DNA of 64,000 nucleotides. Source: SB21 sp964415295 (lineage in GTDB: Bacteria; CLD3; SB21). A program made the translations under genes and the position numbers. Positions 28,426 through 37,609 of this stretch are shown here, piece after piece. Position 1 is the first letter of the stretch. Each line of letters begins with the position of its first letter. The stretch lies in the NCBI GenBank assembly GCA_964415295.1, contig CAYPYN010000010.1:47215-111214 (forward strand). Direction: 5' to 3'. The notes under the pieces are model-generated. The model saw only the letters and a program-made list of their open reading frames with translations, ran no database searches and was not told where the DNA came from.

Positions 28426-29796
28426 ATGGAAAATGTGATCTCGTTTATCAATGCCCATAAAGACCAATACGTTGAAGAACTTAAGGAATTTCTGAAGATA
28501 CCCAGTATCAGCACTAATCCCGAAAACAAAGGCGACGTGGCACGTTGTGCACAGTATGTTTCCGACCAAATGAATAAGGCCGGACTGCAAAATGTCCAGA
28601 TCTTCCCGACGGCCGGCCATCCGGTCGTTTACGGCGAATGGCTTGGAGCACCGGGCAAGCCTACCGTGTTATATTACGGCCATTATGATGTGCAGCCGGT
28701 CGATCCTGTTAACTTATGGACCAACGGCCCTTTTGATCCCGTGATCAAGGACGGATACATTTATGCGCGCGGATCTTCCGACGACAAAGGCCAGGTATTT
28801 CTCAATCTCAAGAGCGTCGAAGCCCATATGAAAATCAACGGCAAACTGCCCGTCAACGTCAAATTCATGATCGAAGGCGAAGAAGAAATCGGCAGTGTCA
28901 ATCTGGAGAATTTCATTTCATCTCATAAAGACCTTCTCAAGGCGGACGTCGTTCTAGTTTCCGACACATCTTTCTTTGCCGATGAAATGCCCTCGATCGC
29001 TTACGGTTTACGCGGCTTATGTTATATGCAGATCGATCTGACCGGTCCCAATCGTGACCTTCATTCCGGGGTATACGGCGGCGCGGTGGGTAACCCGATC
29101 AATGAGTTGGCCAATATCATTTCCAAACTGAAGGATAAGAACGGCAAGATCACGATACCCGGATTTTATAACAAAGTCCGGCCGCTCACCAAGAAAGAAC
29201 GCGACGCTTATAAACGGCTGCCGTTCAGTAAAAAAGAATATTTCAAAGACCTGGGTATTAAAGAAACTTTCGGCGAGAAAGGCTATTCGATACTCGAACA
29301 GGTCAGCGGACGGCCCTGTCTGGACTGCAACGGCATCTGGGGCGGATTTCAGGGTGAAGGCGCCAAGACGGTACTACCCAGCAAGGCCAGCGCAAAGATC
29401 AGCATGCGTCTTGTTCCTAATCAGACGCCGCATGATATCGCTAAACTATTCGAAAAATATGTGAAAAAACTCTGCCCGAAAACGATGCAGATCAAGGTCA
29501 CAGAATTGCACGGAGGCTATCCGGCCATAACGGATATCACGACCAAAGAGATCATTGCAGCCAGCCATGCCTTGCAGAAAGTATTCAAGAAGAAACCTCT
29601 TTTCGCACGTGAAGGCGGCTCCATCCCTGTGATTGCATCGTTTGAACGTCTTCTTGGACTCAAATCCGTCCTGATGGGATTTGGTCTTGATACGGACGCC
29701 ATCCATTCTCCTAACGAACGGTTCAAGCTGGATAATTTCCATCGCGGCATCCAGAGCGTAGCCGTATTCTATGATGAACTCGCCAAGCTGAGCTGA
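28426..29796 (+). CDS. M20 family dipeptidase
   Basis: Zinc-dependent M20/M28-clan peptidase, of the CNDP/PepV-like dipeptidase group. The 456 residues carry the metal-ligand motifs in order: GHYDVQP (His and later Asp), the SSDDKGQV bridging Asp, EGEEEIGS with catalytic Glu and ligand, VSDTSFF, a dimerisation lid from about residue 200 to 360 and a C-terminal DAIHSPNE with the last His. Length is standard. No signal peptide, so probably cytosolic. AGAGG lies six bases before the ATG. Its transcript ends at a terminator before the hutH-like gene. Confidence 0.92.
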   Translation: MENVISFINAHKDQYVEELKEFLKIPSISTNPENKGDVARCAQYVSDQMNKAGLQNVQIFPTAGHPVVYGEWLGAPGKPTVLYYGHYDVQPVDPVNLWTNGPFDPVIKDGYIYARGSSDDKGQVFLNLKSVEAHMKINGKLPVNVKFMIEGEEEIGSVNLENFISSHKDLLKADVVLVSDTSFFADEMPSIAYGLRGLCYMQIDLTGPNRDLHSGVYGGAVGNPINELANIISKLKDKNGKITIPGFYNKVRPLTKKERDAYKRLPFSKKEYFKDLGIKETFGEKGYSILEQVSGRPCLDCNGIWGGFQGEGAKTVLPSKASAKISMRLVPNQTPHDIAKLFEKYVKKLCPKTMQIKVTELHGGYPAITDITTKEIIAASHALQKVFKKKPLFAREGGSIPVIASFERLLGLKSVLMGFGLDTDAIHSPNERFKLDNFHRGIQSVAVFYDELAKLS

Positions 29797-29810
29797 TAAT
29801 AAATAACTAA

Positions 29811-29842
29811 AAAGAGACGGTTGACCACCGTCTCTTTTTTTT
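29811..29842 (+). terminator. Intrinsic terminator after the M20 dipeptidase
   Basis: Stem AAAGAGACGGT / ACCGTCTCTTT (11 bp) with a five-base loop and a run of eight T. It lies between the dipeptidase stop and the hutH-like start. Confidence 0.9.
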
Positions 29843-29862
29843 ACCACCTTACTAACATTTTT

Positions 29863-31380
29863 ATGACGCCCATTGAGATCAACGGAAGCAATGTAACGCT
29901 CGATATTATTGAAGAAATATTTCAGGAAAATCTCACCATCAAACTCAGCGAATCGGCCGTCAGCCAGATAAGAAAATCCCGTGAGATCATCGAACATATC
30001 ATCCAATCCGGGAGTGTGGTCTATGGCGTTAATACCGGCTTTGGCAAATTCAGCGATGTTCGCATATCCGAAGATAAGATCGATCTGCTGCAGGAGAATC
30101 TTGTAAAAAGCCATGCGGCCGGAACCGGGAGACCCTTTTCCGAAGATATCGTCAAGACCATGCTTCTACTCAAAGCCAACGGATTAGCAAAAGGTTATTC
30201 GGGAGTTCGTCTTGAGATAGTCCAAACGCTGATCCAGATGTTCAATCATGGCGTGTTGCCCATTATTCCGGAAAAGGGATCGGTCGGTTCCAGCGGCGAC
30301 CTCGCTCCACTGGCCCATCTGGCACTGGTCATGATCGGACAGGGTGAGGCGAACTATCATGGACAAACCATGCACGGTGCCGAAGCCATGCAAAAGGCAG
30401 GAATTCCCCCTCTTAAGCTCCGCTCCAAAGAAGGGTTGGCCATTCTAAATGGCACGCAGACCATGACCTCTGTAGCGTGCGTTAACCTGATCCGTGCATT
30501 TAATATTCTGGAATGCGCCGATATTCTCGGAGCCATGAGCACCGAAGTACTTCTCTGTACGAATACAGCATTTGATGCGCGCATTCACAAAGCACGAAAT
30601 CAGGAAGGCCAGATGATCTCGGCCGAGAATCTCCGAACACTTCTTGAAGACAGCCCGCTCATTCAATCCCATGCCGACTGCAAAAAGGTTCAAGACGCGT
30701 ACAGCATACGCTGCATGCCGCAAGTACACGGAGCAAGCCGCGATGCCGTTCATCATGTCAAACTCATCGTAGAACGAGAGATCAACGCCGCCACCGACAA
30801 TCCGCTGATCTTCATAGAAAACGGCGATGTGTTATCCGGAGGTAATTTTCACGGCCAGCCCGTGGCGCTGGTTATGGATTTTCTCGCTATTGCGATGAGT
30901 GAGATCGGCAATATCTCTGAACGCCGGATAGCCTGGATGATGGACTCGAACTTAAACGACAACCTGCCAGCGTTTCTGGCCAAAGACGGCGGATTGAATT
31001 CCGGCTATATGATCGCGCAATACGCGGCAGCGGCCCTGGTTTCTGAAAATAAGTCGCTCTGCCATCCGGCCAGCGTCGACTCCATCCCTACTTCGGCCAA
31101 TAAGGAGGACCATGTCAGCATGGGCACTATCGGTGCGCGGAAATGTCTGCAGGTCATTGAAAATGTGGAGACCATATTGGCGATCGAATGGCTCTGCGCC
31201 GCCCAAGCCGGTGACTTCAGACAACCGATTGAATTTGCGCCTCGAACCAGGAGGGCGTATGAACTTCTCAGAGAACACGTACCGACCCTTGACAAGGACC
31301 GAGTCACAAGTCATGATATGCAGATAGCCGCGGGATTATTGAGAGGAAAGAACCTGGTGGAAGAAGTATGGGACCGTTGA
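29863..31380 (+). CDS. hutH: HutH-like aromatic amino acid/histidine ammonia-lyase
   Basis: MIO-dependent ammonia-lyase, which eliminates ammonia from an amino acid; the histidine enzyme gives urocanate. From the ATG at 29863 there are 505 residues (the frame reaches back into the terminator at 29821, so the later ATG is preferred). The N-terminal Tyr loop VYGVNTGFGKF, the MIO loop GSVGSSGDLAPLAHL, the QDAYSIRCMPQVHGA motif (family signature), and NFHGQPVALVMDF are all present. The cofactor triad reads Ser143-Ser144-Gly145 instead of the usual Ala-Ser-Gly. There is no hutU, hutI or hutG beside it, so histidine as substrate is likely from overall motifs but not proven; aromatic ammonia-lyase or aminomutase remain possible. 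Confidence 0.88.
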   Translation: MTPIEINGSNVTLDIIEEIFQENLTIKLSESAVSQIRKSREIIEHIIQSGSVVYGVNTGFGKFSDVRISEDKIDLLQENLVKSHAAGTGRPFSEDIVKTMLLLKANGLAKGYSGVRLEIVQTLIQMFNHGVLPIIPEKGSVGSSGDLAPLAHLALVMIGQGEANYHGQTMHGAEAMQKAGIPPLKLRSKEGLAILNGTQTMTSVACVNLIRAFNILECADILGAMSTEVLLCTNTAFDARIHKARNQEGQMISAENLRTLLEDSPLIQSHADCKKVQDAYSIRCMPQVHGASRDAVHHVKLIVEREINAATDNPLIFIENGDVLSGGNFHGQPVALVMDFLAIAMSEIGNISERRIAWMMDSNLNDNLPAFLAKDGGLNSGYMIAQYAAAALVSENKSLCHPASVDSIPTSANKEDHVSMGTIGARKCLQVIENVETILAIEWLCAAQAGDFRQPIEFAPRTRRAYELLREHVPTLDKDRVTSHDMQIAAGLLRGKNLVEEVWDR

Positions 31381-31384
31381 CCGA

Positions 31385-32311
31385 TCACGATTTGATCGTG
31401 TCGAACATTTCCAAGAGACGTTCCAGGTCGTCGTTGGAATAATATTCGATCTCTAGCGTGCCGCCGTCCTCACGGTGCTTGAGTTTCACTTTCGTTCCGA
31501 ATTTCATTCGTAGCCGGTTTTCTACATCCGCGATGTGAGGATTAGTTTCGGAAGCCGGCTCAATCTCAAATTTTGAACCCGGCCGCCCCGCTTTATTCTT
31601 CTGCGAATCCAATATCTGCTTCACCGCTTCTTCCGTTTTTCTTACGGAATAATAGCCGTTCAGTATATGCTTCCATACCTTGATTTGCGTAGCCGAATTA
31701 GGCAGAGCGACCAAGGCCCGGCCGTGGCCGATGGTGATCTCCTCTTTCCGCAAACTGTCCTGGATCTCTGGAGGTAATTTGAGCAAACGAATAATATTGG
31801 TAATCGTAGTCCGGTCTTTACCGATCTTTTTGGCAACCTCGTCCTGGGTCAATTTACACACATCGATCAACTGTTGGTAACCGACAGCCAGTTCGATGGG
31901 ATTCAGTTTCTCACGCTGCACATTTTCAATGATCGCCAGCTCCAGCATCTCCGCATCGGTCACTCCGTCGCGGACATACGCCGGCATGGTCTCGAGATTA
32001 GCCATTTTAGACGCGCGGAACCGCCGCTCTCCCGCGATCAGTTCATACCCGTGCGTCGTCTTTCTGACCGTGATCGGCTGAATGATGCCGTTCTCAAGAA
32101 TCGAGTTCTTCAGTTCCTCCAAGGCCTGGGGCTCAAATTCCTTTCTGGGCTGAAAAGGATTCGGCCTGATCATATAGATCGGTATTTCATTGACGGAAAC
32201 ATTATCGGTGCTTTTCAGTGTTCCGTCCGGCCGGAGATTGGCGGCGGGTATCAACGCGCTTAAACCTTTGCCGAGGCCGGTGTTCTTCTTATTTGAAAAA
32301 TTCTGTGACAT
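31385..32311 (-). CDS. parB: Chromosome partitioning protein ParB
   Basis: Centromere-binding CTPase of the ParABS system. From the ATG at 32311 there are 308 residues (a TTG at 32347 also opens the frame). Seen: the N-terminal GLGKGLSALIP, the ParB/Srx motif PNPFQPRKEF, the GERRFRASKMA nucleotide-binding motif, the ENVQREKLNPIE linker, and the helix-turn-helix TQDEVAKKIGKDRTTITN for parS binding, then the C-terminal dimer domain. The N-terminal GLGKGLxALIP stretch is the ParA-stimulating region. Convergent to hutH with four bases between. Confidence 0.96.
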   Translation of the reverse strand: MSQNFSNKKNTGLGKGLSALIPAANLRPDGTLKSTDNVSVNEIPIYMIRPNPFQPRKEFEPQALEELKNSILENGIIQPITVRKTTHGYELIAGERRFRASKMANLETMPAYVRDGVTDAEMLELAIIENVQREKLNPIELAVGYQQLIDVCKLTQDEVAKKIGKDRTTITNIIRLLKLPPEIQDSLRKEEITIGHGRALVALPNSATQIKVWKHILNGYYSVRKTEEAVKQILDSQKNKAGRPGSKFEIEPASETNPHIADVENRLRMKFGTKVKLKHREDGGTLEIEYYSNDDLERLLEMFDTIKS

Positions 32312-32347
32312 ATCAAGATTACAATGTTGAAATTGAGAAAGTGACAA

Positions 32348-33127
32348 TTATACCGGATGAGGCGACAAGACATTGTGAATGACCTCCTTAGCCAGTCCCA
32401 TATAATCCTGCGCGCCAACTGAGGCGGGATCGTAGACGATGATCGGTTTGCCGTAGCTGGGGGCTTCTCCGAGTTTTATATTTCGATGGATCACATTTTT
32501 GAATACTTTGTCTTTAAAGTACTCTTTGACTTCGGCAACCACCTGATTGGATAAATTGAGACGACTGTCGAACATGGTCAGCAGTACACCTTCGATCGTA
32601 AGAGCCGTATTCAAGTGCCTCTGCACCAGTCTAATCGTATTAAGCAGTTGGCGCAGGCCTTCCAGCGCATAATACTCGCACTGGATCGGTATCAGTACGG
32701 AATCGGAGCCGGTCAAAGCGTTGAGCGTGAGCAGACCGAGCGACGGCGGACAATCAATGAGTACGAATTCGTATTTGCCGCGTATCGGCTGAACGGCATG
32801 AAGGAACATCTGTTCTCGGTCTTCAAGATTGACCAACTCCACTTCCGCTCCGACGAGACGTATGTGAGCAGGTATAAGATCCATATTCGGCATCATCGTC
32901 TTCAGAATACCCTCTTCAATACCCATATTATGGATAAGCATCTCGTAAGTGCTCTTCGACACCGTTTCGAGATCGAATCCCAAGCCTGTGGTCGAGTTGG
33001 CCTGCGGATCCATATCGATGATCAGGGTTTTCTTGCCGGCATGCGCCAGACAAGAAGCGAGATTGATCGCCGTCGTCGTTTTGCCTACCCCGCCCTTTTG
33101 GTTGGCTATAGAAATGATTCTACCCAA
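32348..33127 (-). CDS. parA: Chromosome partitioning ATPase ParA/Soj
   Basis: A 259-residue ATPase partner of ParB. The deviant Walker A NQKGGVGKTTTAIN, IDMDPQANSTTGLG, and LIDCPPSLGLLTLNAL are intact, and no extra DNA-binding domain is present, so this is the chromosomal Soj type. Translation starts at TTG with GGAG six bases ahead. The next 95 bases upstream separate it from nuoM and hold an inverted pair of parS-like half sites. The parAB pair is adjacent; no gidAB or other origin-linked genes are in view. Confidence 0.95.
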   Translation of the reverse strand: MGRIISIANQKGGVGKTTTAINLASCLAHAGKKTLIIDMDPQANSTTGLGFDLETVSKSTYEMLIHNMGIEEGILKTMMPNMDLIPAHIRLVGAEVELVNLEDREQMFLHAVQPIRGKYEFVLIDCPPSLGLLTLNALTGSDSVLIPIQCEYYALEGLRQLLNTIRLVQRHLNTALTIEGVLLTMFDSRLNLSNQVVAEVKEYFKDKVFKNVIHRNIKLGEAPSYGKPIIVYDPASVGAQDYMGLAKEVIHNVLSPHPV

Positions 33128-33152
33128 TGAACGCTCCGCAGTTAAAACTGTT

Positions 33153-33177
33153 GTGAAACCAAGCCGAAATGTTTCAC
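33153..33177. promoter_or_regulatory. Inverted pair of parS-like half sites ahead of parA
   Basis: GTGAAAC (33153-33159) and GTTTCAC (33171-33177), spaced by 11 bases, 26-50 bases ahead of the parA start. The parS core is GTTTCACGTGAAAC, so each arm is an exact half of it, but in the opposite order. It may be a ParB operator, an RNA hairpin in the leader, or chance. Confidence 0.35.
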
Positions 33178-33222
33178 GAATTTACGTGCAATAATAGACA
33201 AAGACCGTTATAAATTCAACTC

Positions 33223-34755
33223 CTAATTTCCGCCAATTCCCAGAGCCGGAAATATCGAATGTACAAGTCCGGAATTGATCAGATCCACGATCCAGGCAGG
33301 ATAGGCCCCCGCAAGAACAATCGTGAACATGAGAATGGATAGCGCAAATACTTCACGTTTATCCGTATCGGTCAGGTGATGGAAATGCTCGTTATTAAGT
33401 AACGCCGGCGTATGATCCCCGAAAAAGATCTTCTGCAATGCCCTCAACACATAGATTGCCGTAAAGACGACTCCGGTCAAACATATCAGCGCAATATACT
33501 TCATCCATGGGCTTGGTGTGCCGGCCACACCAGCCGCAAAAGCGCCTGTCAGAACCATCAGTTCAGAAACAAATCCAGACAATCCGGGCAATCCTAATCC
33601 GGTCATCCCTGCGAATGCAAATGCAACGGCCGTAAACGGCATGATCTTGGCCAGCCCGCCCATTTCCGTAATTTGGCGGGTATGAACTTTTCCATAAACT
33701 ACGCCCACCAAGGCGAAGAGAAGAGCTGTCATGATCCCATGGGCAAACATCTGATATACCGCACCGTTTATACCGGCCGGCGTCAGAGTACAGATTCCGA
33801 GTGTTACAATACCTAAGTGGGACACGGATGAGTAAGCTATGATATACTTCAGATCGGTCTGACGTATGGCCGAAAGCGATCCGTAAACGATATTGATGAC
33901 CGTAAAGCATGCAAAAACGATCGACCATTCATGAGCGCCGTATGGCATGAATTGCAGACCGATACGGATGATCCCGTACCCGCCTAATTTCATGAGCACG
34001 CCGGCGTGTAGCATACTGACAGCCGACGGCGCCGAGGCGTGCCCGTCGGGCGACCACGTGTGAACCGGCCATAGACCGCCGATGGTTCCAAACCCTACAA
34101 AAACCATTGGATAAAAAATATACTGCCAGCTTTCTTCGATCTTGAAATTCTTGAGAAGAAAATCATAGTCAAAACTCCACACACCCGTCGCCGCATGAGC
34201 CTGAACATACATGCCAAATATCGGGATGATCAGCAGCGCGCTGCCGAGCATGAGGTAGAGCGTCAGTTTCATTGCAGAATATTCTTTTCGCCCGGTTCCC
34301 CAGATTCCGATCAGCAGGTACATGGGTAATACGGCAAGCTCATAGAACACGAGAAATAGAAAAAGGTCAAAAGACACAAAAACTCCGAATACGCCGGATA
34401 CAAGGAGCAACAGGAGCGCAAAAAATTCCTTCTGACGTTCCTTTATTTCCCAAGAAATAAGGCACCCTGTAAAGATCGTGATCGACGTGAGGAGGAGCAT
34501 TGCGATGCTGACGCCGTCCGCCGCTACGTGGTAATACATACCGAGGCGCTCGACCCAGGGAATACTAACTTCAAAATTCCTCGGATTGGCCGGGTCGTAC
34601 ATGATATAAGCGACAACGGACAATACGACGGTTAATAATGAAGCAAAGGACGACAGCATACGAGGTCCTCTTGCATCTTCGGCCGGCATCATCATGATAA
34701 TGATAGAAGTAATGGCCGGAATTCCTATGATGGCTGATAATAAGTAACTTTCCAC
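33223..34755 (-). CDS. nuoM: NADH-quinone oxidoreductase subunit M
   Basis: Proton-pumping antiporter-like membrane subunit of complex I, 510 residues with about 14 helices. Seen: the conserved Glu in FYELAVLPMYLLIGIWG, the KLGGYGIIR helix-break motif, HTWSPDGHASAPSAVSMLHAGVLMK, and SSVSHLGIVTLG. It lies downstream of nuoL but separated from it by four glycan-related genes, and begins 22 bases after the last of those. nuoN does not follow; parA does. Confidence 0.95.
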   Translation of the reverse strand: MESYLLSAIIGIPAITSIIIMMMPAEDARGPRMLSSFASLLTVVLSVVAYIMYDPANPRNFEVSIPWVERLGMYYHVAADGVSIAMLLLTSITIFTGCLISWEIKERQKEFFALLLLLVSGVFGVFVSFDLFLFLVFYELAVLPMYLLIGIWGTGRKEYSAMKLTLYLMLGSALLIIPIFGMYVQAHAATGVWSFDYDFLLKNFKIEESWQYIFYPMVFVGFGTIGGLWPVHTWSPDGHASAPSAVSMLHAGVLMKLGGYGIIRIGLQFMPYGAHEWSIVFACFTVINIVYGSLSAIRQTDLKYIIAYSSVSHLGIVTLGICTLTPAGINGAVYQMFAHGIMTALLFALVGVVYGKVHTRQITEMGGLAKIMPFTAVAFAFAGMTGLGLPGLSGFVSELMVLTGAFAAGVAGTPSPWMKYIALICLTGVVFTAIYVLRALQKIFFGDHTPALLNNEHFHHLTDTDKREVFALSILMFTIVLAGAYPAWIVDLINSGLVHSIFPALGIGGN

Positions 34756-34777
34756 GGTTCAATTCCTATTGTTAAGA

Positions 34778-36832
34778 TTATTCAGAGCTAAAACTTACAT
34801 GGTATATGGCAAATCCTTTTCGGACATCGTTCGGAGCATTTCTATTGTACCCAAATTGTATGACGTTCTGACCATTTTGAAACCATTTTGCATCGAGTTC
34901 TGTCAAGATTGTTCCGCGTCCGTCTTCATTTATTGGCGTTAAAAATGCCGAACGGGTATTATTTATGACCACAAACGCCTCTTTTTCATCGATAGCTTCA
35001 GCATCCACCACCATCAGTACTTTTGACTTGTTCTCCATACTGTTCAGATTGATCGGCAGTTGCTGTGAAGCCTGCATTTCAGGAGTTTTGCCTAATTCTA
35101 TGATGAAGGACTTAGGGGTTTCAGGCGCATCATGATCCCAACTGAAAACCTGTACGGTTCCGTCCGTACAAGCTTTGAAATGGTATGTAAGATTCTTGAT
35201 CACGTAATCACGAACCCTCGGATCGGTCATCACATTATAAAAATAGTAATCCGCGAATAGCCATCCCCTTTTGTACCTCTGAACGGTTTCCACAAAATTC
35301 TCATAAGTAGTTCCGTTGGGCAGAGTGGTTTCAACTTTGTCATTGGAAATATATCGTTTGACATACTCACTGTAGTGCATCTGACGGAACCAAAGCGAGC
35401 TATCGATACCTAAATAATGATTAGTACCCGACGGCATGGTCGAAAAAATGATGTCATCCGATTTCATCATCGGTTTTACGTTTAAAGCCGCCTCTTTCCA
35501 ATTAGAAAAGTACCAATTTGAGATCTCAGGTCTGGAAACCATGCCGTGCCTTTGCGGGTTGATCAGAGCCTTGAGATCTTGCGTCGGTGACCACAAGACG
35601 ACAACAACTACTGTTACAACAATTGCTCCAAGACTTAGATACGGTCTCTGGCTCCATGCGACCGGTATCAAATAGCTGCCTATCAGTTTCCACACAACAA
35701 AAAGAGCCACGGCAATCGCGATCAGGAAAAACGGATATAAGAAGATCAGATAACGCGTAGTTGCAGGATCATAGAAGACGTAACTCATCAGCAGAAACGG
35801 AACCAGGAAGAGCGTGACGAGAAAAGCGCCCGACTTACGACGAAGCCAAAAGGCGGCCGCTAAACCCAGAAAACCCATCCACCAGTAATGCGGCATGTCG
35901 GCTCTGAATACAGATAAGTAGATATTCAAGACGCGATGGGGGTCGGCCGATTTCCAAAAATCAAAAATAATGCCCCATCGGGGTATGAACCACAGGACCC
36001 CTTCTTCGTGCATAACCAAACCGACCACAGGGCGGATAATGTCGGCCATGAACGGCGTATAGAAAAGAAAAACAAAAAGCATCGTTCCGTACAGGATCCA
36101 TGCGTACTTGTTCTTGAATCGCCCTTCAGTCTTTCTCACTATCTTCGATATTCCCATGACCGATCCATAGGCCATAAAAGTAAATATGAAAAAGAATGTC
36201 AGCTGATGATTTAACAGGGAAACCAATAAAGCTACAGGTAAAAGCATCAAATACTTCTTACTGAGTCCGTACCGGTCAAACCAGTTCACCGGATTAGCGG
36301 TCTTGTTGCTTTCCATCATGAACCAGAATGTGATAATCAGCAGCAGATAAAACAACTCGAAGTTTGCATAGTTCCTTGCAATCCGTGACCAATAAACGGA
36401 ATAGACCGATATCATTGCCAGAACGGCGGCGGTCACGCCAACGAAACGATTGAACAATTCCTTTGCCAGAAAATAGACCGTTGGGATTACAAGCGTACCA
36501 AGAACGACATTTACAATTCGTGCCGTAAAATCGCTTATGCCGAAAAACTTGTATGACAGAAAAACGAGCACGGTCAGGAAAATTCCGTTATTGTCATGGT
36601 GGCTCAAAATGGATTTGCCCTGAAATACACCGGCCGCCTGATCGGGAATGATGAATTCATCCGACCAGAGGCTCAGATAATCCAGACGATACACACGGAT
36701 CACAAAACCAATCACCGTAAGCAGGATAACCGCCGGCAAAGCATATTTGTCCAGAAAATCCGATAACGGAAAGTCGCTGCGGACGGCAACGACCGGTTTG
36801 GCTTGAGTCTTTTTGTTGGCCGGCTTATTCAT
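34778..36832 (-). CDS. GT39-type (ArnT/PMT-like) membrane glycosyltransferase
   Basis: A 684-residue GT-C-fold membrane protein. After a Lys-rich cytosolic tail of about 25 residues come some 11-12 helices; the first extracytoplasmic loop carries YLSLWSDEF, the acidic DE motif expected in GT39/ArnT-like enzymes that use polyprenyl-phosphate sugars. Residues about 430-684 form a soluble domain. It sits between a GT2 of the dolichyl-phosphate sugar synthase type and nuoM, so the GT2 could supply its lipid-linked sugar. Acceptor (protein, lipid or polymer) is unknown. Confidence 0.8.
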   Translation of the reverse strand: MNKPANKKTQAKPVVAVRSDFPLSDFLDKYALPAVILLTVIGFVIRVYRLDYLSLWSDEFIIPDQAAGVFQGKSILSHHDNNGIFLTVLVFLSYKFFGISDFTARIVNVVLGTLVIPTVYFLAKELFNRFVGVTAAVLAMISVYSVYWSRIARNYANFELFYLLLIITFWFMMESNKTANPVNWFDRYGLSKKYLMLLPVALLVSLLNHQLTFFFIFTFMAYGSVMGISKIVRKTEGRFKNKYAWILYGTMLFVFLFYTPFMADIIRPVVGLVMHEEGVLWFIPRWGIIFDFWKSADPHRVLNIYLSVFRADMPHYWWMGFLGLAAAFWLRRKSGAFLVTLFLVPFLLMSYVFYDPATTRYLIFLYPFFLIAIAVALFVVWKLIGSYLIPVAWSQRPYLSLGAIVVTVVVVVLWSPTQDLKALINPQRHGMVSRPEISNWYFSNWKEAALNVKPMMKSDDIIFSTMPSGTNHYLGIDSSLWFRQMHYSEYVKRYISNDKVETTLPNGTTYENFVETVQRYKRGWLFADYYFYNVMTDPRVRDYVIKNLTYHFKACTDGTVQVFSWDHDAPETPKSFIIELGKTPEMQASQQLPINLNSMENKSKVLMVVDAEAIDEKEAFVVINNTRSAFLTPINEDGRGTILTELDAKWFQNGQNVIQFGYNRNAPNDVRKGFAIYHVSFSSE

Positions 36833-36844
36833 GAAAATCTATCG

Positions 36845-37609
36845 TCACACTTTCTCTAATTTTCTGTAGCGATTCGTAATGATGTATTGACCAATGAGTT
36901 CAAGATACCCACGGATCGTTCTGAAAATCTTATTTCCAGACATACCCTGTTTATTATCGTAACGGAGTATCAAAGGAATTTCCGAGGTCTTTCTTGTAAT
37001 GTTACCCATTTTGAGCAGTAAACTGCAGATGGACGCGAAACCTTTGCCTTCGATCAGACGCTCGCCGTATCGGTCAAAACCCTGCTGTATAAGGCTCACA
37101 CGGCATGCCCTGTAAAAGATCGAATAGTCCTTCACATTGGGCAGTCCAACCAGAATCCTCATGATCCATGAGACGCCGTAACTGAAAACCTGCCGCATCC
37201 ACGGACAACCCACCATACCGCCGTTTCCCTCGAAACGCGAAGCGATCACAATATCGTCACCGGACTCGATCTTTTGGATCATAAGGGGTATCAATTTAGG
37301 GTCCTGTGTATTGTCCGAATCGAGCACGACACAAATATCTTTCTGGTGATCCTTACTGTCATTTAGAATAAACCTGAATCCGGATCTGAATACCTCGGTT
37401 ACGCCTTGGTTATGAGGAAACGTGATCAGTTTCAGGTCTAATTGTTTTTCGAAGGATTTAGCCACCTCACTCGTCCTGTCTTTGCTCCCATCATCCACAA
37501 CCACAACTCTCATGCCTTCCTTGAAAGAATGTGACATCTCCCGGAGTATGGGCAGAACCTCTCCAAGACCGTGTTCCTCATTGTATGATGGCAGTAAGAT
37601 ATAGACCAT
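36845..37609 (-). CDS. GT2 family glycosyltransferase (dolichyl-phosphate mannose synthase-like)
   Basis: A 254-residue cytosolic glycosyltransferase of family 2. The nucleotide-binding start VYILLPSYNEEHGLGEVLP, VVVDDGSKDRT, HNQGVTEVFRSGFR and the metal-binding VLDSDNTQDP are as in DPM1/polyprenyl-phosphate glycosyltransferases. There are no C-terminal membrane helices. Its ATG directly follows the epimerase stop with no intervening base, so translation is coupled. A reasonable inference is that it charges a polyprenyl phosphate with sugar for the neighbouring GT-C enzymes. Confidence 0.85.
   Translation of the reverse strand: MVYILLPSYNEEHGLGEVLPILREMSHSFKEGMRVVVVDDGSKDRTSEVAKSFEKQLDLKLITFPHNQGVTEVFRSGFRFILNDSKDHQKDICVVLDSDNTQDPKLIPLMIQKIESGDDIVIASRFEGNGGMVGCPWMRQVFSYGVSWIMRILVGLPNVKDYSIFYRACRVSLIQQGFDRYGERLIEGKGFASICSLLLKMGNITRKTSEIPLILRYDNKQGMSGNKIFRTIRGYLELIGQYIITNRYRKLEKV

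Noticed and set aside
29821..29862. Upstream start of the hutH frame at a TTG
   Set aside because: It lies in the terminator hairpin; the ATG at 29863 gives the normal family N-terminus.
31388..31402. CACGAT/ATCGTG hairpin near the hutH/parB junction
   Set aside because: Only six base pairs with no T-tract, and it lies in the parB coding end; not called as a terminator.
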